64,000 bases of DNA from the NCBI RefSeq assembly GCF_004309355.1, contig NZ_BJCC01000007.1, positions 90,985 through 154,984 on the forward strand. The letters are read 5' to 3'. The position numbers were made by a program, and so were the translations under genes. Positions within the stretch are counted from its first letter, which is position 1. Every line of letters begins with the position of its first letter. Of the stretch, positions 8,121 to 17,495 are shown in pieces. A model generated the notes under the pieces. That model was not told the DNA's origin, searched no databases, and saw nothing but the letters and a program-made list of their open reading frames with translations. The stretch comes from Enterococcus florum. GTDB taxonomy: Bacteria > Bacillota > Bacilli > Lactobacillales > Enterococcaceae.

Positions 8121-8937
8121 CATTACGCTCACCTGCTTTGACTGTCAATAATTCCTCATGACTGTATTCCACAGCGGTTTCTCTTCCCGGGAAACGCACC
8201 TTGACAATGCGGCTCAACAAATTCAGTCCCACGACGCGACCTTTGCCATCCGGCGTTTCGACGTCCTTGCCGTAATCCGGCATCTCTTTTTTCGCCAATT
8301 CATATTCGCTGTTCTCATATTTCAGGCAGCACATTAAACGGCCGCAAAGTCCTGATATTTTGGTTGGATTCAATGACAATCCTTGATCCTTCGCCATTTT
8401 GATTGACACCGGAATGAAATCTCCCAAAAAAGTCGAACAGCAAAGCTGGCGGCCGCAAGGACCGATGCCACCTAAGATTTTTGCCTCGTCACGCACCCCG
8501 ATTTGGCGCAGCTCGATTCGGGTCCGAAACACCGATGCCAGATCCTTGACCAATTCTCTAAAATCAACACGGCCATCCGCAGTAAAATAGAAGATCATTT
8601 TGCTGCGATCAAATGTATATTCTACTTGGATCAGTTTCATTTCCAATTCATGGGCACGGATCTTCTCCTTGGCTACTTTAAATGCAGCCAGAGCATCCAG
8701 ACGATTTTCCTCCGCTTTTTGCAGTTCCTTGGCAGACGCTTTATGTAAAATCGTTTTCACATCATCGGATAAATCACTCGGATCCATCTCAAGCTTGGGG
8801 ATCGCCACCGTCGCGATCTGCTGGGCTTGTTGAGACTCAACTAATACTTTGTCATTGTAACGATAATCATTTTTTCCTGGTGCATAATAGTAAATATGTC
8901 CAGCTTCACGAAAGCGTACACCGACAACTTCGACCAT
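8113..8937 (-). CDS. ricT: RicT/YaaT, PSP1-domain iron-sulfur protein
   Basis: A 274-residue protein of the RicT family, which with RicA and RicF forms a cluster-carrying complex that assists RNase Y in mRNA processing. Two cysteine-rich strings typical of the family are visible: GGIGPCGRQLCC and GLCGRLMCC. The start is set at MVEVVGVRF (ATG at 8937); a longer frame begins with TTG at 8973 but lacks a ribosome-binding site. It lies between holB and yabA in the conserved operon. Confidence 0.92.
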   Translation of the reverse strand: MVEVVGVRFREAGHIYYYAPGKNDYRYNDKVLVESQQAQQIATVAIPKLEMDPSDLSDDVKTILHKASAKELQKAEENRLDALAAFKVAKEKIRAHELEMKLIQVEYTFDRSKMIFYFTADGRVDFRELVKDLASVFRTRIELRQIGVRDEAKILGGIGPCGRQLCCSTFLGDFIPVSIKMAKDQGLSLNPTKISGLCGRLMCCLKYENSEYELAKKEMPDYGKDVETPDGKGRVVGLNLLSRIVKVRFPGRETAVEYSHEELLTVKAGERNDG

Positions 8938-8965
8938 TGGTTTCCCTACTCTCTGTAAAATAACA

Positions 8966-9907
8966 TTATACAAAAACGACGTGCAATGTTATCTGTTCTG
9001 CGATTGTTTGAAAGGATACATTTGCCTCTAATTTTTGACTGGCCAGCAGCACTTCTTCCAACACATGGTTGTAGGCAGCTGCTTTTGTTGGCTGCAGTTG
9101 AAGCAGTTCGTCCCGCTTTTCCTTGAAATAGAAAGTCAGTATCTGAAAGGCCATCTGCTGTTGGGCTTTGTCCTTAAAGACTTTCACTAATTTCTTTTGC
9201 ACGTAGATGAATGCCTGCGGGTCTTTTTTTTCGAGGTATTTATACCATTGAATAACAGTATCCTTAGCATCATTAAACCACTCATCATTTGAGATTTCAA
9301 CTGCTTTTGTATAACTATTTGTTAAATTCGCTAATAGTTCTGCCGTTTTGTGCGACAATTGATTTTGCGTGATCAATTGTTCTTTCAACTGTTCAGCAGA
9401 CAGTCCTTGAAAATGAATGATCTGACAACGTGAACGAATCGTCGGCAAGATTTTGCCAAGTGCCTGTGTTTCCAAAATGATCATGAAGTTGGCAGGCGGC
9501 TCTTCTAAGAATTTTAATAAACTGTTGGCCGAGCTGGTATTCATTTTTTCAGCTTCATGAATCAGTACGACCTTTTTGACTGTTTCAAACCCACTTTTTG
9601 CCAGTTCGCTTTGCAGTGCACGAATTTGGTCGACTTTAATGGTTTGACCTTCCGGTGCGACCTCGACCACATCCGGATGCTCGTGATTTGAGATACGCAT
9701 ACAATTATTACATGTTTCACAAGGCAGATCGTTTGTTAAGTTTAGACAAAACAAATGCTTTGTAAACCACAACGCCATCTCTGCTTTCCCTGTCCCTTGA
9801 TCCCCTTCAAAAAGATAAGCATGGGCTGAACGTCCATGCTTAAAACTATTTTGCAATTGACGGAAGACGATCGGCTGGATCTTCTCCAGATAGTTCGCTT
9901 CGTCCAT
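8966..9907 (-). CDS. holB: DNA polymerase III delta' subunit
   Basis: Clamp-loader subunit that works with DnaX and HolA to place the beta clamp on DNA. The 313-residue product has a P-loop-like GDQGTGKAEMA, a zinc module (CLNLTNDLPCETCNNC), and sensor 1 LLKFLEEPP with TIRSRC. The ATG at 9907 begins two bases after the darA stop codon, so start is by translational coupling; a 29-codon upstream extension would lie inside darA and is rejected. Residues after about 200 form the usual collar domain. Confidence 0.93.
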   Translation of the reverse strand: MDEANYLEKIQPIVFRQLQNSFKHGRSAHAYLFEGDQGTGKAEMALWFTKHLFCLNLTNDLPCETCNNCMRISNHEHPDVVEVAPEGQTIKVDQIRALQSELAKSGFETVKKVVLIHEAEKMNTSSANSLLKFLEEPPANFMIILETQALGKILPTIRSRCQIIHFQGLSAEQLKEQLITQNQLSHKTAELLANLTNSYTKAVEISNDEWFNDAKDTVIQWYKYLEKKDPQAFIYVQKKLVKVFKDKAQQQMAFQILTFYFKEKRDELLQLQPTKAAAYNHVLEEVLLASQKLEANVSFQTIAEQITLHVVFV

Positions 9908-9908
9908 C

Positions 9909-10896
<988 letters not shown>

Positions 10897-10956
10897 ACTT
10901 TTGCCTCCATTGATTCTTATCATCCATTGTACACAAAACTGTCGTGAATTAAAAAT

Positions 10957-11553
10957 TTAGAGTTCACGACGTCCCTCTACAGCCTTTAACAAAGTGATCT
11001 CATCGGCATATTCGATATCGCTGCCTACGGATAAGCCATGCGCGAGTCGTGTTACTTTGATCCCTGCTGGTTTGATCAACCGCGAAAGATACATCGCCGT
11101 CGCTTCCCCCTCGGAGGTGGCATTCGTTGCAATGATGACTTCCTTCACCTCGTCATCATGCAATCGTTTGATCAGAGGCGCGATGTTGATGTCCTCCGGC
11201 CCAGTTCCTTCCATAGGAGACAGGACACCGTGCAAGACATGATATAGGCCATGGTATTCGCGAACTTTCTCCATGGACATCACGTCTTTAGGCTCCTCGA
11301 CTACTAAGATCGTACTGCGGTCTCGTGTCGTATCTCGACAGATCTCGCACGGATCTTCTTCGGTTATATTGCCGCAGACACTGCAAAAATGCAGATCCCG
11401 CTTCACACTGATCAGCGAGCGGGCAAACTCATTCACCGATTCCTCTTTCATATCGATCGTAAAAAAAGCCAAACGGGTCGCTGTTTTTTGTCCGATCCCC
11501 GGCAGCTTCATGTAGCTGTCAATCAGTTTTGCGATTGGTTCTGGATATTGCAT
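10957..11553 (-). CDS. recR: Recombination mediator RecR
   Basis: Works with RecF/RecO to load RecA on gaps. The 198-residue protein has a helix-hairpin-helix ([16 protein letters not shown]), a C4 zinc finger ([16 protein letters not shown]), and a Toprim domain ([16 protein letters not shown]). Length is typical. It lies between ybaB and tmk in the operon. Confidence 0.96.
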   Translation of the reverse strand: MQYPEPIAKLIDSYMKLPGIGQKTATRLAFFTIDMKEESVNEFARSLISVKRDLHFCSVCGNITEEDPCEICRDTTRDRSTILVVEEPKDVMSMEKVREYHGLYHVLHGVLSPMEGTGPEDINIAPLIKRLHDDEVKEVIIATNATSEGEATAMYLSRLIKPAGIKVTRLAHGLSVGSDIEYADEITLLKAVEGRREL

Positions 11554-11581
11554 GTTCTTCTTCCTTTCAACTAAAGGCTGC

Positions 11582-11896
11582 TTAGAATCCAGGGAGTCCT
11601 TTAGTATACTTGCCCATGGTTTGTTCTGTTTCTTTGCTGATCGTAGTCAAGGCATCGTTTACTGCCAAAATGATCATGTCCTGCAGCATATCTGGATCCT
11701 CCGGGTCGATCAATTCGGGATTGATCTTCATGGATTTCATCGTTTTATCTCCTGAGAAAACTACCTTGACCAGGTCATTTGTAGAACGGCCGATAAATTC
11801 TTTTTCGTTTAACGCTTCTTGCTCTTTCATCATTTCTTTTTGCATTTTCTGCATTTGTTTCATCATACCTTGCATATTGCCCATTCCGCGCATCAT
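11582..11896 (-). CDS. YbaB/EbfC nucleoid-associated protein
   Basis: A 104-residue dimeric DNA-binding protein of the YbaB/EbfC family. It opens with a methionine-rich stretch ([19 protein letters not shown]) followed by the conserved LNEKEF and [20 protein letters not shown]. The start at 11896 has GAGGAGA eight bases upstream; the longer frame would run into dnaX. Its position between dnaX and recR is conserved across bacteria. Confidence 0.93.
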   Translation of the reverse strand: MMRGMGNMQGMMKQMQKMQKEMMKEQEALNEKEFIGRSTNDLVKVVFSGDKTMKSMKINPELIDPEDPDMLQDMIILAVNDALTTISKETEQTMGKYTKGLPGF

Positions 11897-11924
11897 ATCT
11901 ATCGTCTCCTCTTTATCATTAAGT

Positions 11925-13661
11925 TTAATCGTTTTGGATCGTGACCAGGTCACCAAACAAACTTTTGGCCTGCTCGACGACTTGGTTCTCTTCAGGGATC
12001 AAATCGATCTCTCCTGAATCTGTTGGTTCATGGATTTCGACTTTTTTCTCTGCATGCTGGCTAACAAACGACTGGCGCAATTTCGGCCAGCTTTCCCGAG
12101 TAATGAAAACAAATTCGGGGGAATAATTTTGAATCATCATGCTCAACGAATTTTGCATATTTAAGCGCAATTCCTCGTTGCTGTCGGCCCGCTGGCAAAC
12201 AATTTCATAATCAAATGCGATCAGCAGCAGCTTCGGACCGGCAGCCATTGGTTCACTGGCCTTCATCATCGCACGCTGCGTCACTGGCAGGGCCATCAAG
12301 AGATCTTCCCAGACGTTTCGCACACCCTGCAGATCGTCTTTCGTCGCTTCCGTCAACACCTGATACACACGCTCCGTCGGCACCCGATACGCGCTGACCG
12401 TCTTGGCCGGACGGGCGGGGCTTTCTTCTTTTTTAGCAGTTGGTGCTGCCGGACGCTCTTTCAGTTGTTTGACTTCATTTTGCAGCTGAAGAATGGTTTG
12501 CTTCAGCTCTGCCAGCTCATTTCCAGAAACCGGCGCTACGGATTGAACGCTGTCCGGATTGGCCGCAGCAGGGCTTGCGCTGTCGGTTGAAGCTAGTTTG
12601 ACAGTAGCAACCTCTAAATACACATTGGCATGATTCGTAAATCGGATCTCATTTTGCGTCTCGCTTAGAATCTTGATCATGGCATAGAAGCGTTCTGCTG
12701 CATGCTGTTCTGCCAACTGTTTAAATGTATCTGTCAAATAAGCCGTTCGATCAGTCAGCAGCTGCGGTGCCTGCTGATACATCAATAGATCACGGCAATA
12801 AAGTAAAAGATCTTCAGTCAATCTGCGCGCTTCTTTGCCCTCGGAGAGGATCTCTTCTAGTGCATTCAGAGCCTCCGCGACATTGCGCGCCAAGCAAGCA
12901 CTGATAAACCGATCCATCATCTCTGTCGTGAGGCTTCCTGTGACTGCCAAAGCATCCTGCAGCGTGATCTTGTCAGCACTGAAGGAAATCGCCTGATCCA
13001 AAATACTGAGCGCATCGCGCATGCCGCCTTCTGCTGCCCGCGCGATGACAGTCAACGCTTGGTCTTCATAGGCCACATTGGTTTCATTCAAAATGAACGC
13101 CATCCGTCCGATGATGGCTTGGACATCAATACGTTTGAAATCAAAACGCTGTGTACGTGAGATGATCGTTGCTGGAATTTTATGGGGTTCTGTCGTTGCT
13201 AAAATGAAGATGACGTGTTCCTTGGGCTCCTCCAAGGTTTTTAACAATGCATTGAAGGCCCCAGTGGATAGCATATGGACTTCATCAATGATATACACTT
13301 TGTATTTTGCGGCTGTTGGTGCGTAATTGGCCCGATCCCGAATGAACCGGATCTCTTCTACCCCATTGTTGCTGGCAGCATCGATCTCAATCACATCTTC
13401 TTGCCGGCCTTCCGTGATGGAACGGCACATTTCGCATTGGTTGCAGGGCTCACCATCCACGCTATTTGGACAATTGATGGCTTTCGCAAAGATTTTTGCG
13501 GCACTGGTTTTCCCCGTTCCCCGCGGGCCGGTAAACAAATAAGCGTGCGACGTTTTCTCTTGATTGATTGCATTTTTCAAGGTTTTAGTGATCGCAGCTT
13601 GTCCAACGATATCGTCAAAACGCTGCGAACGCCACACACGATAGAGTGCTTGATAGGCCAT
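11925..13661 (-). CDS. dnaX: DNA polymerase III gamma/tau subunit
   Basis: ATPase of the clamp loader. The 578-residue product has Walker [12 protein letters not shown], the zinc module [16 protein letters not shown], Walker B IIDEVHML, and LLKTLEEP with [10 protein letters not shown] Pro/Ala-rich linker near residues 365-425 leads to the tau-like C-terminus. The start is the second methionine (13661), six bases after GAGG. The family's usual Pro in VWRPQRF is Ser here. An A6 run in the linker is not in the register of a frameshift site. It heads the operon; a -10 TATAAT lies at 13699-13704 without a clear -35. Confidence 0.96.
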   Translation of the reverse strand: MAYQALYRVWRSQRFDDIVGQAAITKTLKNAINQEKTSHAYLFTGPRGTGKTSAAKIFAKAINCPNSVDGEPCNQCEMCRSITEGRQEDVIEIDAASNNGVEEIRFIRDRANYAPTAAKYKVYIIDEVHMLSTGAFNALLKTLEEPKEHVIFILATTEPHKIPATIISRTQRFDFKRIDVQAIIGRMAFILNETNVAYEDQALTVIARAAEGGMRDALSILDQAISFSADKITLQDALAVTGSLTTEMMDRFISACLARNVAEALNALEEILSEGKEARRLTEDLLLYCRDLLMYQQAPQLLTDRTAYLTDTFKQLAEQHAAERFYAMIKILSETQNEIRFTNHANVYLEVATVKLASTDSASPAAANPDSVQSVAPVSGNELAELKQTILQLQNEVKQLKERPAAPTAKKEESPARPAKTVSAYRVPTERVYQVLTEATKDDLQGVRNVWEDLLMALPVTQRAMMKASEPMAAGPKLLLIAFDYEIVCQRADSNEELRLNMQNSLSMMIQNYSPEFVFITRESWPKLRQSFVSQHAEKKVEIHEPTDSGEIDLIPEENQVVEQAKSLFGDLVTIQND

Positions 13662-13843
13662 ATCCATCCTCTTTTCTTTCTTAAAATCACTGATATTTAT
13701 TATACGTGATTTCCCTGGAAAATACTACCGTCAAACAAAGAGCAGCGATTTGTAAAAAAAAGATTTACTCCGTTGCAGAATTCATTTTTTTTTGAATTTT
13801 GCGGAAAAATAAACTTCTTTTGTTAAATCCTTAAGAGAACAAC

Positions 13844-13872
13844 TTGAATTCACTAAGATACTTTGCTAAACT
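13844..13872 (+). promoter_or_regulatory. Predicted dacA promoter
   Basis: TTGAAT, 17 bases, TAAACT; 31 bases separate it from the dacA ATG at 13904. Confidence 0.45.
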
Positions 13873-13903
13873 TTTAAAGTTAAGAGAAAAAAGGAGAGTA
13901 CGA

Positions 13904-15196
13904 ATGAAAAAAAAGAAACAGCTTTGGGTGTTCTTCTCGCTGTTGGTCCTCTTTTTTCAATCCCTGACTGCTGTTCCCGCACAAGCAGCTGACGATTTTT
14001 TAGTCAATGCCAATGCAGGGTTCGCCATTGATGTGGATTCGGGAAAAATTTTGTTCAATCAAAATGGAGATACCAAGCTTGAGATCGCTTCGATCACCAA
14101 AATCATCACTTCTTATTTGGTTTTAGAGGCTGTAAAAGAACGCAAAACGACTTGGGAAACCCCCGTACCGATTTCAGCCTACGCTGAAGCTTTAAGTGCC
14201 GTTCCTGAATTATCCAATGTCCCTTTGTACACCAGTCAAACGTATACCGTAAAGGACCTGTATGACGCCATGGTGATCCAGTCTGCGAATGCCGCAGCAG
14301 CTGCTCTGGCTGAATTGCTGGCCGGCAGCGAGCACGCTTTTGTAGATCAGATGCGGCAAAAGGTTGCCGACTGGGGAATCACAGATGCTACACTGTTGAA
14401 CGCTTCAGGATTAAATAATATGTATCTGGGAGACAATCGCTATCCAGGATCGGGCTTAGAAGATGAAAATAAATTATCTGCCCGTGATGTAGCGGTGATC
14501 GCCGATCATTTGATCACGGATTATCCGGAATTTTTAGAAACCTCGAAAACAACAGAAGCCACGTTCGGTGAAGGAACTGAGGCACCAGTCGCATTAGAAA
14601 ACTGGAATCAAATGCTTCCTGGCGGACCGAATTTTAAAGAGGGCGTTGATGGCCTCAAGACCGGGACCACTGAAAAAGCCGGCGCTTGTTTTGTCGGCAC
14701 GATCCAAAAGGACGGCCGCCGCGTGATCACTGTCATTTTAAACGCTTTGAATCAACAAATCGATCCTGGTGCACGATTTGTTGAGACCAGCAATCTGATG
14801 GATTATTGCTTCAACAATTGGCACCTGCAAGAAGTGGATTTATCGGGGCAGTCTGTCCCAGAACATGACTCTGTTCCTGTCAGCGAAGGAAAAAAAGACA
14901 CTGTTGGACTTGTTTTAAAATCAAAACTGCCTGTTTGGGTCAGAAACGACATGGATTTGACACAATACACGATTCAGGCTGATTTGAATGAATCCTTGCT
15001 GGACGAAGGCAAATTAATCGCCCCTGTCAGCAAAAATGAAAAAATCGGCAAGGCTACGATTGCATTAGCTCAGGATGATCTAGGCTACCTTGAGCCAGGT
15101 CAGGCACCTTCAACAGACATCGTCGCAAAAAGCGATGTCGATAAGGCCAATGCTTTTGTTTTGCTATGGCAACGTATTTTAGCATTTTTCAACTAA
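13904..15196 (+). CDS. dacA: D-alanyl-D-alanine carboxypeptidase, PBP5 type
   Basis: Trims the terminal D-Ala from peptidoglycan stem peptides outside the cell. The 430-residue precursor has a signal peptide (MKKKKQLWVFFSLLVLFF, cleavage expected after AQA), then the serine-protease-like triad SITK, SAN and KTG (in LKTGTTEKAGACF), and a C-terminal beta domain ending in an amphipathic anchor (FVLLWQRILAFFN). The start is set at 13904, five bases after AAGGAGAG; the upstream extension lacks a signal-like start. Monocistronic, with a strong terminator after it. Confidence 0.95.
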   Translation: MKKKKQLWVFFSLLVLFFQSLTAVPAQAADDFLVNANAGFAIDVDSGKILFNQNGDTKLEIASITKIITSYLVLEAVKERKTTWETPVPISAYAEALSAVPELSNVPLYTSQTYTVKDLYDAMVIQSANAAAAALAELLAGSEHAFVDQMRQKVADWGITDATLLNASGLNNMYLGDNRYPGSGLEDENKLSARDVAVIADHLITDYPEFLETSKTTEATFGEGTEAPVALENWNQMLPGGPNFKEGVDGLKTGTTEKAGACFVGTIQKDGRRVITVILNALNQQIDPGARFVETSNLMDYCFNNWHLQEVDLSGQSVPEHDSVPVSEGKKDTVGLVLKSKLPVWVRNDMDLTQYTIQADLNESLLDEGKLIAPVSKNEKIGKATIALAQDDLGYLEPGQAPSTDIVAKSDVDKANAFVLLWQRILAFFN

Positions 15197-15201
15197 CCTA
15201 A

Positions 15202-15251
15202 AACGATCAGCTTCAGAAACCAAATTGGCGACTGAAGCTGATCGTTTTTTT
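15202..15251 (+). terminator. Terminator of dacA
   Basis: AACGATCAGCTTCAG pairs with CTGAAGCTGATCGTT over 15 base pairs, followed by T7. It lies between convergent genes. Confidence 0.9.
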
Positions 15252-15738
15252 AGATTAAGGGCCGAATGGGAAAGAACAATTCCACTTCGCCTTCTGCAAA
15301 ACTTGGTAAATAATGCTCTTGGACTGATCCTGCCAGCTGAACTTTTTCTAAAGGCAGTACTTGACCCAGCATCAATTCGGTGGCCTCGCCAATTTTTTCC
15401 GCCGAGGCTTTGACAGTCAGATACTCCATCGCCGGCATCTCCCAGCGAGTCCAGCCAATAGGCGCGGCGGCTTCTGCAGAAACCTGTACGCCTGCCAAAT
15501 AACGTCCTTCTGTTTGCCAAGGCAGCAGCCAATTCTCCCGGTCGCTCATCAAGCCCCATAAATGCAGTTGGCTCATTTCAGTCACATTGATCAGGGGTGA
15601 AATCTCATCGAAATGGGTATTCATTTGGTCCCACAGCAGCGCTACCCACGAGCTGGCTTCCTCAGCTAGGCCTTGGCCTTCTTTTCCGATCACAACAAAA
15701 CTGGGCAGCTGAATCCGGTTGATTCCTTTTATCGCCAT
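15250..15738 (-). CDS. GyrI-like/AraC effector-binding domain protein
   Basis: A 162-residue soluble protein. Two alpha-beta halves with YLAGVQVSAEAAAPIGWTRWEMPAMEYLTVKA and a C-terminal VELFFPIRP are typical of the stand-alone GyrI/SOUL-like small-molecule-binding fold. There is no DNA-binding domain. Such proteins often bind drugs or hydrophobic ligands; ligand and role cannot be told here. It is transcribed alone, divergent from the DUF218 gene. Confidence 0.65.
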   Translation of the reverse strand: MAIKGINRIQLPSFVVIGKEGQGLAEEASSWVALLWDQMNTHFDEISPLINVTEMSQLHLWGLMSDRENWLLPWQTEGRYLAGVQVSAEAAAPIGWTRWEMPAMEYLTVKASAEKIGEATELMLGQVLPLEKVQLAGSVQEHYLPSFAEGEVELFFPIRPLI

Positions 15739-15822
15739 TTTGTTTCCTCCTTGTTGGGTTTGAGTATTTAGTTCTGAATATGTTGACGAATTTGTTATAC
15801 TTGTTTTGAAAGAGGTGTTGAT

Positions 15823-17028
15823 ATGAATATTTCCCGGGATGTGATTGCATTTTTACTTTATTTCGCGTCGTTGATTGGCTTGCTCAGCGGACTTAGACGG
15901 AAACAATCCCCTAAAAAGATGCTGCGAGCACTGCAGTTTACTGGCGGCTTTCTGCTGCTTTATTTACTTTTCTTGGAAATTCAGGATCGAAGCCTCTATA
16001 TGGTGATCCCTTTGTTCTTTTTTGGACTATTTTATTTTTTTTATCGACGAGACAAGCCGCGTCTGCGAAACGGCTGGCTGTTCAATCTGTTTCTGGTCAG
16101 TTTGTTCATTTACTTGACTATCATTGCTTTTTCCACCTATTCCCTGATCATCATCGGCTTGCTGGGTCTGTTAGGAATTGCTGGTTTGCTGGTCCTACTG
16201 TTGGGCGTCTATGCACTGGTCGCCTTTTTGATCGGCAACAGCTATCTGGTTTTCAAGCGGGAATCGCATTCCTTGCCGAATCTGCTGACTTTGATTTTGG
16301 CGCTGGGCCTTATTTTTTTATTGGTTCTTAACAACTTTGGACCCTCGATCCTTCCAGGTTGGTCGTTGACTCTGTTGACCATTCCAACCATGATTCTTGT
16401 TTACTTTTTCATCGTTTTTTGGAATTTCCTTTCGATCTCATTCATCTATCAGCTAAATGCGCCGAAGCTGAATCAGGACTATGTTATCGTTCTTGGCGCC
16501 GGCTTGTCCAATGGTGAAACCGTATCGCCGCTACTGGCCAAACGAATCGAGCGTGCGATCGCTTTTTATTGGAAGCAGAGCCGCGAGACCCTCTCTCCTC
16601 CGAAATTTATTATGTCGGGTGGACAAGGCGCAGACGAAAAGATTCCTGAAGCAGCCGCCATGAAAACCTACGCGGTGGAACAGGGAATTCCCGCAGAAGA
16701 GATTCTGATGGAAAGCCAATCGACAACGACCTTGGAAAACATGCGCTTCAGCAAAGAAATTATGGATCGCGAAAAGCCCGAGGGCTATCAAGCAATTTTC
16801 GCATCAAACAACTACCATATTTTCCGGGCTGGAATGTATGCCGATCAGGTGGGCTTAAAAGCAGATGGCATTGGTGCCAAGACGGCTAAATATTACCTGC
16901 CCAACGCTTTTTTGCGAGAATTTGTCGCGATCCTCGTCATGAAAAAACGTGTGCATATCGTCATGTGCAGTCTGATCACACTCTTTTCTGTTTTGTTGGC
17001 GATCGCCAATTACTTACTCACCTCTTAA
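15823..17028 (+). CDS. YdcF/SanA-type DUF218 membrane protein
   Basis: A 401-residue protein with about seven hydrophobic segments in residues 5-215, then a DUF218 domain: DYVIVLGAGLSNGETVSPLLAKRI, FIMSGGQG, and the acidic/Glu region with ESQSTTTLENM. A final hydrophobic segment (HIVMCSLITLFSVLLAIANYLL) closes the protein. DUF218 proteins are linked to cell-envelope carbohydrate or lipid-carrier metabolism; the substrate is unknown. An extended -10 (TGT TATACT) precedes it. Confidence 0.8.
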   Translation: MNISRDVIAFLLYFASLIGLLSGLRRKQSPKKMLRALQFTGGFLLLYLLFLEIQDRSLYMVIPLFFFGLFYFFYRRDKPRLRNGWLFNLFLVSLFIYLTIIAFSTYSLIIIGLLGLLGIAGLLVLLLGVYALVAFLIGNSYLVFKRESHSLPNLLTLILALGLIFLLVLNNFGPSILPGWSLTLLTIPTMILVYFFIVFWNFLSISFIYQLNAPKLNQDYVIVLGAGLSNGETVSPLLAKRIERAIAFYWKQSRETLSPPKFIMSGGQGADEKIPEAAAMKTYAVEQGIPAEEILMESQSTTTLENMRFSKEIMDREKPEGYQAIFASNNYHIFRAGMYADQVGLKADGIGAKTAKYYLPNAFLREFVAILVMKKRVHIVMCSLITLFSVLLAIANYLLTS

Positions 17029-17032
17029 ATGA

Positions 17033-17061
17033 AGTCGAAACTGCCAGGTTTCGGCTTTTTT
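17033..17061 (+). terminator. Terminator of the DUF218 gene
   Basis: GTCGAAAC and GTTTCGGC pair across TGCCAG, followed by six T. Confidence 0.85.
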
Positions 17062-17231
17062 CTATCCTCTATTATCATACCCTTTTCTCTTTCAAATAAG
17101 CGAACAAAACGATTTCTTGTCTTGTCAAAAAAGCCTAGAGAATACCGGAACTGCTGAAAGCGCCCTTTTTTAGATTGTCTTTTTGAGAGCGTCTCTTTAT
17201 AAGAAAACTGTTCCTTATTTTTATCTGCTAA

Positions 17232-17318
17232 TCATCGGTGCCGAAAATGACTTAATAACCTTGGATCACTAATCTCCTTATCCGAATTCAATCCCAGAAA
17301 ATCAGATGATTCATGCAT
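17232..17318 (-). CDS. Possible 28-residue small protein
   Basis: An unrecognised frame of 28 codons (MHESSDFLGLNSDKEISDP then RLLSHFRHR) with GGGAGG seven bases before its ATG. It lies downstream of the ABC exporter gene and after the hairpin at 17384-17434. The product is hydrophilic with no membrane segment. The ribosome-binding site is the only support. Confidence 0.25.
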   Translation of the reverse strand: MHESSDFLGLNSDKEISDPRLLSHFRHR

Positions 17319-17383
17319 GTTTTTGCCTCCCGTAATAACACACTGATGGTCTCGATTCACAGGCTTGTCGCCCAGAAACAGAA

Positions 17384-17434
17384 AATCCGTCACGGATAGG
17401 ATTGGCAACAATCACTACCCCAGACGGATTTTTT
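17384..17434. terminator. Hairpin after the ABC exporter gene
   Basis: AATCCGTC pairs with GACGGATT across a 31-base loop; six T follow on the plus strand and a weaker T-rich stretch on the minus strand. Likely ends minus-strand transcripts of the exporter, but the loop is long. Confidence 0.45.
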
Positions 17435-17495
17435 CCTTTTTGTTATTGAATTTCTTCAGTGACCCTGAGAGTGACTCAAGAGCCTTCTGGATTCC

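Larger units (their letters stand above)
17062..17495. other. Intergenic region of about 430 bases
   Basis: Between two convergent genes. Apart from the hairpin at 17384-17434 and a candidate 28-codon frame at 17232-17318, nothing is recognised. It is AT-rich and does not resemble a decayed known gene by eye. Confidence 0.5.

Noticed and set aside
12429..12434. Programmed frameshift site in dnaX
   Set aside because: A run of six A in the coding strand precedes a GC-rich stretch, but its codon register (AAA AAA G) is not that of a standard slippery heptamer and no early stop follows in the shifted frame.
13662..13903. 4.5S RNA gene upstream of dnaX
   Set aside because: In Bacillus the small cytoplasmic RNA gene lies here, but the conserved GGAAG-type core was not found on either strand.
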